19,815 nt of DNA from Terana coerulea (GCA_024811115.1 JAKOGH010001120.1:1-19815); one strand, 5' to 3'; counted from the stretch's first letter, positions 1 through 9,103 are shown. A program made the numbers and translations. Notes: generated by a model from the sequence alone, not told the origin.

Positions 1-2768
1 AGTATGCAACGAGAGGTAACACATCCCTCGCGCACGCTTGCTGATCCTCCGCCGGCAGGGCCGCGACGTCCGTGACGTGGTCAATGAGCACAGACATGAG
101 CGCGGGGTGCCCGAGGATGAGGCACGTGGAGATGTACTTCTGTGTGATAGCGACATAGTTGATGGTCGGCTGTGCGGGCAGAGGTTGGCTTTTCTGGCCG
201 TAGTACTGACCAAAGGACATCGAATGCTCTGGGACAGTACGTGTGGGTGTGTAGAAGGTTTCTTTTCCCATAGCCTGTAAAAGAAGGAAGCAACGACAGA
301 ACGCTTCTCTGGAGACTGGGGAAAGTCTTGGCATGTCGCGACTTGAATAGCGAAGTCCAGCAGGAACGCGGAGTCCGATAGAAGGAGGAGCTGCGTAAGC
401 ATGCTAAAGTGCATAGTATGTCAGACACAGACCGACAACCCAGCCGCCAGTCGGACACTGACCTACTTTCCAAGAACGCGATACCGCCATTCTTTTTAGC
501 AGCGGCGAGCAATGCATCGTGTTCGGACACCTCGGGCTTCCTGAGAGTCCGCAAAACCTCCAGCGTTTGAGTTCCTATCCATGCGCGCATCGAAGTCTCC
601 AGATGGACGCCGTCGTCGCCGCCTTTCTCGTCCTGCTGATTTGCCCAAATCCTTTCTTCACGCCGAGCAGGGTCGTCGTGCCCTCCGCCCTCTGATGCAA
701 TGTCCGTGAGCCACTGCTCGAGCTCAGCGAGGAATCCAAGCCGAGCTGCGTTGTGTGCGTCGCGCTGCATCACCATGGCGATCGTCTCTTGCACGCGCGC
801 CCACCCAAACTTCTCCAACGCGTACAAAAATCGCCGGCCTTCAGCACCTGGACGCCGCCCTGTTGCGCTGAGCATGTATCAACGGCCCGCGCCCACAGGT
901 CGCTGTCCTCCCATTCGAATGCCGCCTTGCAAACAATATGCGCTGCTTGCGTGCTATCGAGGGCCTGCTTTGCGAGAATGAAGCCTGCAAGGTCGCGGTC
1001 CGCTTGGTTCGGAACGTGGTTATTGTTGAGTGCCGTCGTGAGCACCTCGCATGCGCGACGAAAGCCAGGTTCGCCAGCATAGAGGATGGTGTTGGCGTTT
1101 CGCTTGGGCCAGACGATGAGAACAGTGCGGCGATACCCTCAAAAAGTCAACCTTGATTAGCAAAAGAACAGTTAAGAGAACCGTATCACGTCTTACATCG
1201 TTCGAGAGACCCAGCGCCCTTGGGGGTTATGTTGGTAAAGGAGTGTGTATACGCAAAAATTGCACTCACATTGCCCATGTATCCCTCATACTGCTCATCG
1301 TCACACTCGCCACCTCGAATGCTCTCCGTGAGATCAGCCGGGATCGTCTCCAGCTTCTCATCATACTCCAGCGTGTCCGCAATCAGCTGTCCCGCTAAAT
1401 CGACGAAATGCTCTATCGTCATCTCGCGCTCATGCACATCCAGAAAATCAACATCTTCTTCGTCTTCGTCCTCGTCGTAGTCGTCTCGGTATGAGTTTCG
1501 GCGGCGGTAGTACTGTTGTTCGTCGTTCGCGGGGCCAATGAGGTGGCAGTGCAGATTCGCGAGGCCGAGCGCGAAGTCGTGCTCCTTTGCCACAATTTCC
1601 AGAAGCGCGACTCTATGTGCGTCTACGCCTTTCAACGCCCCGCCGTTCAGGTTCGCCTCCGAGTAGTCGTGTTCAAGCAGGTACATCAGTTTTCCAGGGC
1701 TACGGCCCGTCTCGTCGTCTCTCCATGCTTGTAGCACATACGCGAGCCGCTCGAGAACGCGGTCGTTGGTGGAAAGGACGGGACGGAGAGCTTGCGTGGT
1801 ATGGATGAGGTTGTACGAGAGTGCGAGCCGGTAGCCAGACGTAATAGGTTTGATTTCGTGCGTGACGTCGGTGTACCAAGCGAGCACGGTGGTACGCGCC
1901 TGACTCGTCGATGATGCATCGTACACCGCAGAGAGATTGCCATGGGTTAGGTGCGCAGCGCCGCCGATATATGCCGACGGAAGGACAACAATGATTGTGG
2001 CAAACATGCCGTCGGCTTTCTCTGTGCTGAATGCGTAGCTGAGTGGCGGTGGACGTATGGGGTTAAGTAGGTAGGCTTACTCGACATGCGGGAGAAAGCT
2101 GGCCGGTCATTGTAAAACAATCTTTTGCGAAGAAGAGAGAGGTACTTACTGAGATCCGGTCTCGTATAGTAAGAGCTTGTATAGCTCGCAGCGAGGGGCG
2201 CTAGCTTGTATATTGACACCGAGCGTTTGGCAGACTTTATCGACGGTGCGGGATAGGAAATCTCCCCAGTCAGGGTTCAGAAGTGTCACCTGCATGTTCA
2301 ATCAGCACTCGCATGGACATTATCCAGGCCCTGCCCGCTGCAGACAGTAGCAGAGGCCATCCCAGACATATCCCATCTATGCGACGTACCAGTTTCGCGT
2401 CCATTTCCCATGTATCTCGCACATTTGTATCCACCATAGTCCGCTCTCCCATTCCAAACGGGGCTTGTATAGCCCTGCCTTTGATGGCTTCCGCATCTCG
2501 TAAGCTGAGTGGCAGGCCCACGACGCCGAGGTCGGATAGGTGCAGTATAGGGTTCGGTGCGTCGTCGTAGGTCTTCTTGAACGAAAAGGAGGAGTTTGAT
2601 TCAACACTCTTGTCCCCGAGCACAGTTTCAAGCTCTTTCTGTGCTACCCTCAGTAAAACTCGCAAATACTTGAACGTGTCCTGGCTGACTTACCCGAATA
2701 TCTACCAATTTCGCGTCGGCATTTTCAAGCTGCACCGCCACTCTTTGATTTGTGTTTGGTACGCTCAT
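1..2768 (-). CDS. Copy A: Fe(II)/2-oxoglutarate dioxygenase-like protein, 3' end beyond window
   Basis: Minus-strand exons, 5' to 3': 2768-2694, 2638-2390, 2289-2150, 2098-2081, 2026-1270, 1218-1197, 1137-463 and 403 to the window edge. Splicing gives an ETGSHFLPHVDTEK stretch with HxD at H159/D161, distal His H217 in DVTHEIKPITSGYR, and R227, which are the Fe ligands and 2-oxoglutarate Arg of a prolyl-hydroxylase-type double-stranded beta-helix. An acidic Asp/Glu-rich linker and a long helical region of unknown role follow. Exons 2, 3, 4 and 6 have exactly the lengths of their partners in copy D (249, 140, 18, 22 nt). Two one-base frameshifts interrupt the C-terminal half, at the A5 run 826-830 and near the A4 run 279-282. 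The catalytic part is undamaged, so this may be a young pseudogene or a real gene with sequencing errors. The substrate is unknown. The start ATG is supported by the matching MSVP start in copy B. Confidence 0.75.
2081..2098 (-). other. Copy A 18-nt microexon encoding HxD
   Basis: Acceptor GGCCAG, donor GTAAGC. Reads (ca)c-ttt-ctc-ccg-cat-gtc-ga(c): His, FLPHV, then the first two bases of Asp. Flanking introns are 51 and 54 nt. Confidence 0.88.
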
Positions 2769-3184
2769 TCTTTTATATAGATGCGGGACTTCGAGTTCTA
2801 GAAGGTCATCATTCCAGTACGAGAGACAATATCGAGAGGTAGGAAAGGTGATGGTCGAGGGTTAAGAGAGGAGGACTAGGGCGCTAGCAACGCGTTGGAC
2901 CTTCGGACAAGCCTCGCGTGTGCCCGAGCTGTGACACAGTACCTTTGTGACGGACGTGACTGCTCGCGCAGCGTCGATCCGAATCTGCACAAGTTCGTAA
3001 GCCCTTCGACTCGAAGTTCGACACCGACGAAGGATTACCGAGAACACAATTTCACAATCATATAATGCATGAATGACAAGCACAGTTCACATAGATAATA
3101 TTAATTACACCGGCAGACATTGATCACTGGCCAAACAGCCAACACAACTTCTGCCGTTAAGTCAAGTCAACAACATCGTTTGGA
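2769..3184. promoter_or_regulatory. Intergenic region between B (3' end) and A (5' end)
   Basis: These 416 bp hold no convincing gene. On the minus strand a TATATAAAAG sequence lies immediately upstream of the copy A ATG, close enough that initiation from it would miss that ATG. On the plus strand, 2874-2935 resembles the sequence upstream of copy D (16371-16427): GCTAGC(A/G)ACGCGT, then CGGAC and CTCGCGTG, then GCCCGAGC and GTGAC. Confidence 0.4.
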
Positions 3185-3480
3185 TCATACGGCTGCCATC
3201 TTCTGCTTTTTCGACGGAAAATGCTGCTCCGCCTGTCCATGACTGATAGCTCGTTTGCTTGAGCTTCCCGCCGCAGCACCAGATTTCGGCGTGGACGGCG
3301 TGACAGATGGAGTCGGCGGCGGCGCAGGCGCAGGAACATGCGGCCGCGGTGCGTCGGTACTGCCCCAAACGGCAGTGACGATGCGCGCGAAGTGCGTACC
3401 GAGGAGTTGCTTCAGCTCTGCGTCGTCCGCGCCCATGCCACTTAGCATTGTCGCGCCCTTATCCTGCTCAGCCGTCCACA

Positions 3481-3489
3481 CATTGAGCT
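3481..3489. repeat. Left 9-bp target-site duplication
   Basis: CATTGAGCT directly outside the left inverted repeat; identical to 4391-4399. Confidence 0.85.
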
Positions 3490-3519
3490 AGCGACCCTAG
3501 CTCGCCCCCTCCCTCCAAT
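3490..3519 (+). repeat. Left terminal inverted repeat
   Basis: 30 bp matching the reverse complement of 4361-4390, with the inner 21 bp identical. Together with the adjoining duplication it forms a short palindrome, GAGCTAG-CGACC-CTAGCTC (3485-3503). Confidence 0.82.
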
Positions 3520-4331
3520 TTGCATGTGACCAATTGATGGTGGCCACTCGAGTCTCAGCGTATTCTCTTGTTCAACATTCAGATGGGACTCACGAGTGTA
3601 TTTGTCTAAGCAGAGCACACCACTGTCCTCCCCATATGTCCATGACGGTCATGCCGCCGTCGTACTCGCAAGTTGTCGGTGTCACGCGTCTTCATCCGAG
3701 AGGTGCACAGTGTCGTCGCGGGCATGTATGTTCGTGTTCCTCTGCGCCGTGCACGCTTGCTCTTGCCATGGCTGCTTGTATGAGTGGTCACACGCGACGC
3801 ACTTGCCTGCGTGGTTCTCGCCCGCGTAATGTTCGTTGTGCTGCGCGTGTTCAGGCCGTGCATGCTGGCGTCGTGCTCGCGCCCTGTTGGCTTGCTTGCG
3901 CCACTCCATGCGCAATGAGCCGTGCCATGCATCACGACATGGTTGCACCGTCGCCGTCATGCATGTACGGCCGCGTTGCCCTTATTCGCTCATGTTGTGT
4001 ACATCGGCGTGGGTGCACGCCAATGTTATTCATGCTGCCGTTGTGCTCGCCTGGGTGGTGGTCATGGGCGATATGATCTTTTGGGTGGCGCATAGGAGCA
4101 TCGGGCTTCTGTGGCTTTGTTTGAAGGGGATTCGGAACGTAAGGTTGTGCCACTCACCTGGGTTGCTGCGGAGTACTGGTCAACACCCCTCTGCACAGTT
4201 TACCAGAATCCGCCACCAGCACTACTTGCAGTGCGAACAACGCAGTGGCAAGGTTACGGACGACGTGGGACGGAAGTGAGAGGGTGGAGGAAGACGCGTC
4301 GGTGGGCATGAGGAACAGCTCAGGCGCTCTC

Positions 4332-4358
4332 CACGTGAGCATCACGTGACATCACGTG
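4332..4358. promoter_or_regulatory. Three CACGTG palindromes just inside the element's right end
   Basis: CACGTG begins at 4332, 4343 and 4353, spaced 11 and 10 bp, about one helical turn. CACGTG is the classical E-box bound by bHLH factors. Clustering beside a terminal repeat would also fit transposase binding sites. Function is inferred only. Confidence 0.45.
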
Positions 4359-4360
4359 AT

Positions 4361-4390
4361 ATTGGAGGGAGGGGGCGAGCTGGGCGAGCT
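4361..4390 (-). repeat. Right terminal inverted repeat
   Basis: 30 bp matching the reverse complement of 3490-3519. Its outer part also forms a short palindrome, GAGCT-GGGCG-AGCTC. Confidence 0.82.
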
Positions 4391-4399
4391 CATTGAGCT
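4391..4399. repeat. Right 9-bp target-site duplication
   Basis: CATTGAGCT directly outside the right inverted repeat; identical to 3481-3489. Confidence 0.85.
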
Positions 4400-6954
4400 T
4401 ATGCAGTTCATCGGTCTTATGCACCTGCGCGCCATCCATCAGCTTGTGCACTACACGCCACATATAAATGTGTGGAAAGCTTACGCATAGACCCTGTGGC
4501 TTTGTGTGGATTATTGTGAAGGTCACGAGGCGAAGTGCGAGCGAGGATAGCTGCCCCTCAAGGTGCTTCCGATCGGGTGCGCCGATATGTTCCAGCTGCA
4601 GTGATTTGTTCGTGCCTTTCCGGCGCACGGAGGAGCACCGTTTGCAAAAGCACGTCCAGCGGGAAAGCCTGGTAAGGTGGGCGGTGAGCTTTGGGCTTGT
4701 CGGAGGCTGCGGACCAAGCACTTTGTCTATCCACGCTAGCGCGATCGTTTGCAGTGTTGGTGCGAGCATATCCAGCATGCGATGGCGTGTTCCTAAACTA
4801 TACAATTCGGGGACGAGTACCCCAGGGGCTGCCGCGCATGCTGCGCACAATGCGCCACAAGTGGGAGCATGACGTCTCTTGCGCATTCCTGCTGGTCTTT
4901 CGCGGGCAAGGACGCAACATTCGTTACGCGGTCAATGATGGTGGAAGTAAGGTCCGGGCATCCGAGATCGAGGCATTTTACGATATATTATTTTACCACT
5001 GCTACTTAATCGGTAGTCGGTTGCACCGGGGCTTTGCTGTAAGACGGATACGCAGGCGGAGGCGGCTTCGGCGCGAAGAATGATGTTTTCGAGACGGCCT
5101 CGGCGAGGATGGCTGCTACTGCAATGAATTTCTCTGGTGATTCAGCGAAGCCGGACCATGCGAATACGTGTGCTGCGAAATCGAGCAAAAAGGCCGGGTC
5201 GGCAGGAGGAAGGAGCTGTGGGAGCACACTGGAGGATGACTTGTGAGACGACCGTCAAGCATTCTCGGTTCAAAATGTGCTCACATGTCTCTGAGAAACC
5301 GGATTCCACCATATACCTGGGCCGCATCGAGCAGCACCTTCGCCTCTGCCACTGTGGGCTTCTTCAGAGTTTTCATCACCTCCTCCATCTGCGCCATAAC
5401 CCACGCCCGCATCTCGGACAGAAGGGATTTCTGCTCCTCGGCCTCCTCGGCCTCCCCATCCGTCTCTTCCGCCCCCACAGGTGCGTCTTCCTGGTGCATA
5501 ATAGTCGACTCCGTCACCCAGTGCTCCAGGACCGCGAGAAAAATCGAGCCGCGTCGCATTCTGCTTGTCGTGCCGCAACGCATGCGCAAACCCGTCCCGC
5601 ACGGCGTGCCATCCAAATACCTCCAGAGCCCAGACCGTCTGGCCCTCTGGCAAGGTGGCGACGCCGTCGGCGAGGCAACACGTTGCGACCGTGTGCTGCC
5701 AGAGCGCGGCGTCCTCCCAGTTGCATGCCGCGCAGCAAAGGACCTCGCACGCGTATTTCGGGTCATAAGCGTAGTTCCGGAGGACAAAGGATGCCAGGTC
5801 ACGAGCCGCGGGCGCAGGAGCAACAGCAGAAGGTCCAGACACCTCGATGAGGGCTGTGCAGGCGCGTTCAAACCCGGTGGCGCCAGCATACAGGATTGTG
5901 TAGTTGTTGCGAACAGGCCAGACGACAAACACGGTGCGCTGATACCCTGGTGACTGTGTCAGGCGGAGAGCGATACGCGAAGAAGAGCGGCTTACATCGT
6001 TCAAGGGTGCCAGCACCCTGGATAAACAGCGAGTTTGTTGAGTGTCAATGAACCCTGACCAGTGAACGACAAGATGTGAGTCACCTGTCTGTGCTCGTAG
6101 CCTGAGTATTCCTGCTGATCACATTCGCCGAATTCAAGACGTTCGGACAAGTCCTACGGGATTGTTTCCACGTCGTCGTCGAAGTCTAGCTTCTGTGCGA
6201 TGAGCTCGCCGTCAAGATCCACAAACTCTTCAAGGGTAACGTTGCGCTCTTCGATGTCCGCAGTCCAGGTCCTCCTCCTCAACGTCGTCAGAGGTGCTAT
6301 ATTCTGACTCATCGCTGCCCGTACTCTCATCCCCTGTCTCCAAAAAGCGCTTGTCGCGGCGATCATCGGGGTGCTTGCGATAGTAGGTCCGCCCATCGTC
6401 GTTCGCAGGCCCGACGAGGTGGCAGTGGGCGTACGCCAGACCGAGCAGGAATCCATGCTTCTTCCCCAGCACGTCAAGGATGGTGAGCTTATGTGGGTCC
6501 GCGCCTTTTAGCACGCTGCCCTTCAGGTCATCTTCGGCGTAGCTGTGCTCGAGGAGGTACGCAATCTTGCGTGGAGTGTGATCGCTCTCGTCGTCGCGCC
6601 ATGCTTGTAGAACCGTCTCTATCTTCTCCGTAGGGCCGACGCTAGTCGACAATGTAGGGCGTGGGGTTGTGCTGGTGTGAATGAGGTTGTAGACGAGTAC
6701 GAGGCGGTAGCCCGATGTGATGGGCCTGAGCTCGTACTGCATGTCGATGTACCAGGCTAAGACGGTTGTGTGAAGTTGGCTGGTAGCGGACAGGTTGTAG
6801 ACCTTAGATATACCGCCGTGACAAAGCTGTGTTGTGCCGCCTGCGAAAGGAGAGGGAAGGACGACTAGGAGAGTAGCGAATGCACCGTCAACCTTTTCAG
6901 AACTAAAATAAAGCACATGAGAATAGTCCGGGGCGGAAACAAGAATGGAAATAC

Positions 6955-6972
6955 TTGAGGTGTGCAGGCAAA
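6955..6972 (-). other. Copy B 18-nt microexon, degenerate (HLN)
   Basis: It is flanked by CAACAG on the 5' side and GTATTT on the 3' side. Its size and phase match the other copies, but the HxD Asp codon has become Asn (AA plus T of the next exon) and the second position of the motif is Leu. Confidence 0.75.
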
Positions 6973-7592
6973 CTGTTGGCGTTTGTCAGGGGTGCACGTC
7001 TGGCTTTGTATCATTCTACTCACTGCGAGCCGGGTTCGTGCAATAGAAGCTTACGAAATTTGCAGCGAGGCATATTACTTGCATTGGCACCGAGCGTTTG
7101 ACATGCTTCTTTGATTGCAGAGGAAAGGAATCCTTTCCACGACGGATTCAAGTATGCCACCTGTGAGGCCGTGAACCTGCGTTGTGTTTGGACGCATCAC
7201 ATTGCGACGTACCGATTTGGCATCAATTTCCCAAATGCCACCGATGTTCGTGTCCGCCGCAATCCTATCTCCCGTCTCAAACAATGTATGAGCAGCCTTC
7301 GCTTTTATGGCTTCCGCATCTCGCGTGCTGAGTGGTAAGCCGGCACCTCCAAGGTCGGAGACTTGCAGGGCGGGGTTAGGAGCATTTTCGTATGTCTTGC
7401 AGAACGAGAAAGCCGCATCGAAATCGGGTTTCTTGTCGTTAAGTGCGCGTTTTAGCTCTTCCTATCATTGTTCTAAAGGTGAATATAAGAACGAATGTGG
7501 AGGAATGAGCGGCTCACTCTGATGTTTCCAGAGCTTGCAGTCAAGTCTGCTGGCAGTTTGGCGGCATTCTGACCAGCTGCTGGTACGCTCAT

Positions 7593-7890
7593 TCGAAGAG
7601 AGCCGTGTTTACAATCCAGTAGACATGTGTCGCAGTCGCAGAGTTCCGGGAGAGAAATATGTAGCCGAATAAATGTTTAGAATGGGACTGTGACGAGGAG
7701 AGTTACCGCTTGCAACGCGCCCGCCGCCGAGCGCCCGACGGGCCTCGCGGTCTCGTGACATGTGACGGTTGTGACCAGGCTCGCGCTGACTCCACCTCTG
7801 GCACTGCATGAGTCACGGTGACGTAGCCGGCTGCTCTTAAGCCAATTTTCCGTTCGCCATGCGTTCCTTGTGCCTCATACGTTCGCTGAG
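7593..7890. promoter_or_regulatory. 298-bp divergent promoter region between B and C
   Basis: B starts leftward at 7592 and C rightward at 7891, so both 5' regions must lie here. 7698-7759 contains GCAACGCG, then CGACGGGCCTCGCGG, then repeated GTGAC words, loosely resembling the sequences upstream of A and D. No clear TATA box was seen. Confidence 0.45.
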
Positions 7891-8577
7891 ATGAAACCCC
7901 GCAGCCATGGCAGTGAAGACTCCGACACACACTCAGACGCACCCGACGACTCGGAGGACAAACGTCTCGATCCTGGTTTGAAAGACGGCGAAAACAAGTC
8001 GAATATAAGTATCACGGTATGTTCAGAATTTTATTAATGGTTTATATGTCTACAGCTTCACTGACTATATACCTTTTTTAGGATGCATTGGAAAACATAC
8101 TACAGGAGTGCAACGCCAAAGATGGCTCCTTTACAGCATTCTCCTTCAGAGGTTCCTACCCGGATGCTCCGAATCCGATGCTCAAGCTCTCGGATCTGGG
8201 GACTATAGGGCTGCCGCTAAGTGCGCGAGATGCTGAATTAATCAGGAAACCGTCTGGAATGGATAAACACACGGCGGTCGATGAAAATGCTGGAGATGCT
8301 TGGGAGATGGACGCTAAGCTGGTGAGTCCTGGAGTACTTCTATAATCAACCTCCCGTGTAATATATCTCAGGTCAAGTTTGGAAATCCCCGATGGAAGGG
8401 ATTTATCACACAAGTGGTAAAAGAAGTGTGCGAACACTGGGTGTCAATATGGCTACCAGTAAACCCCGATGCGAGCTGCACAAGCTCTTGCTGTATGAGA
8501 CGGGTTCACAGTAAGCATAATCCGTCCAGTCTGCTGCCTCCTTCTCATTTATCTCCCAGCTCTCTGCCCCATGTCGA
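7891..8577 (+). pseudogene. Copy C: 5' fragment of Fe(II)/2-oxoglutarate dioxygenase-like gene
   Basis: Exons: 7891-8016, 8082-8321, 8372-8510 and 8560-8577. Exon 1 encodes an acidic 42-residue N-terminus. Exon 2 has the family signature DAPNPMLKLSDLGTIGLPLS. Exon 3 is 139 nt where A and D have 140; one base is missing near 8435-8441, after which the frame must shift to recover LHKLLLYETGSH. The 18-nt microexon still encodes HVD. The gene then ends where the LTR begins, and nothing downstream of the retroelement resembles the missing beta-helix core. It is therefore truncated and frameshifted; any product would lack the distal His and the Arg. Confidence 0.82.
8560..8577 (+). other. Copy C 18-nt microexon encoding HxD, abutting the LTR
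   Basis: Acceptor TCCCAG. Reads (ca)c-tct-ctg-ccc-cat-gtc-ga. The next base is the first base of the 5' LTR (TGTTGAG), so the expected GT donor is gone. Confidence 0.85.
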
Positions 8578-8868
8578 TGTTGAGTCAGATAGACGCCCGT
8601 AGCGCTCTGCTCACATCTTCTCTATTGTTCTACCAGGTTCCACCATGACGATGCCTATTGTCTATTGTCCTGGTATCTATTTGTGTCTGTTTGTAGTACA
8701 GCCACCCAGTATTGTATATAAGGCAGCTCTCTGCGCCATACATAATAACACTCTTACAACTCTCAACCCACTAACGTGTGTATCAACCAACCCACAGGTG
8801 AGTAACCATCCTAGCTTCCTCTAGGCCTCGGTAGGAGTGTATGCCGCTGTATGCACTGCACTTCTACA
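8578..8868 (+). repeat. 5' LTR
   Basis: 291 nt, TG...CA ends. Contains a TATA box TATATAAGG at 8715-8723 and a splice-donor consensus CAG|GTGAGT with the intron beginning at 8798. Confidence 0.92.
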
Positions 8869-9094
8869 GGTTATGAGCCCCGATGACAGCGGTTGATTGC
8901 GCCGTCACTGGCAGCAACAACCAGCTCATTGGTATACTTGCCTATACCTACTCGCTGCTATCGTGCGCTGACGGTTGCGCTACCTAGCGCACTGTCTGCG
9001 CCGGGCAAGCAGAGCAGGCACGAGGGCGCCTCTTAGGGCCCCTCCTTGGCTAAAGCCATGTCAGTACGTCGTACTGACTGTTCTGTCCCCACAG
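8798..9094 (+). promoter_or_regulatory. Predicted retroelement leader intron
   Basis: Donor CAG|GTGAGT inside the LTR, branch-like CTGAC near 9075, and acceptor GTCCCCACAG at 9094, ten nucleotides before the gag ATG at 9104. Splicing would remove 297 nt including the primer-binding site. Confidence 0.5.
8869..8882 (+). other. Primer-binding site, internal initiator-tRNA-Met type
   Basis: GGTTATGAGCCCCG directly follows the 5' LTR. It is complementary to the anticodon arm of eukaryotic initiator tRNA-Met (GGGGCTCATAACC) rather than to a tRNA 3' end. Half-tRNA priming of this kind is known for Drosophila copia and yeast Ty5. Confidence 0.7.
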
Positions 9095-9103
9095 AACTCA
9101 GCA

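Larger units (their letters stand above)
3490..4390. mobile_element. 901-bp non-autonomous DNA transposon with terminal inverted repeats
   Basis: The two ends read inward as 30-bp inverted repeats (3490-3519 and 4361-4390). The inner 21 bp are identical and contain CTCGCCCCCTCCCTCC; about four of the outer nine differ. A perfect 9-bp direct repeat CATTGAGCT flanks it at 3481-3489 and 4391-4399. Removing the element plus one repeat restores the reading frame of the last exon of copy B, so the insertion is real and hit coding sequence. No transposase was recognised; the longest internal reading frame (180 codons) is Cys/His-rich and unconvincing. A 9-bp duplication suggests a Mutator-like group; if one base matches by chance, an 8-bp duplication would suggest hAT. 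Confidence 0.85.
3185..7592 (-). pseudogene. Copy B: decayed Fe(II)/2-oxoglutarate dioxygenase-like gene
   Basis: Minus-strand exons: 7592-7518, 7461-7213, 7160-7024, 6972-6955, 6902-6085, 6017-5996, 5946-5285, 5228-4485, and a last exon from 4424 that is split by the 3490-4390 element and ends at 3185. The architecture matches A and D, but damage is extensive. HxD has become HLN, the distal Fe ligand His is Tyr (codon 6734-6736), a frameshift lies near 6258-6265, TAG is at 6154-6156, a T5 frameshift is at 5539-5543, and TAA codons are at 5006-5008 and 4988-4990. A segment of roughly 200 residues present in D is missing, with a frame change, near 4790-4870. B does preserve a C-terminal module: WIDKVLGP, then RW-C-C-C-VR with three Cys, then a PQGL motif, then a Pro-rich tail with basic PSKKQK. 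It is very unlikely to encode an active oxygenase. Confidence 0.82.

Noticed and set aside
279..300. Pyrimidine tract ending in ACAG in copy A, as an intron acceptor
   Set aside because: It looks like an acceptor on the minus strand, but there is no suitable donor nearby and the upstream residues still align with copy B, so a one-base frameshift is simpler.
3534..4076. 180-codon open frame inside the inverted-repeat element
   Set aside because: Cys/His/Arg-rich with overlapping open frames on both strands, no recognisable motif and no transposase residues; best explained by repetitive base composition.
5137..5953. Plus-strand open frames of 236-237 codons
   Set aside because: Antisense to copy B exon 7, whose minus-strand reading matches copies A and D; these are shadows.
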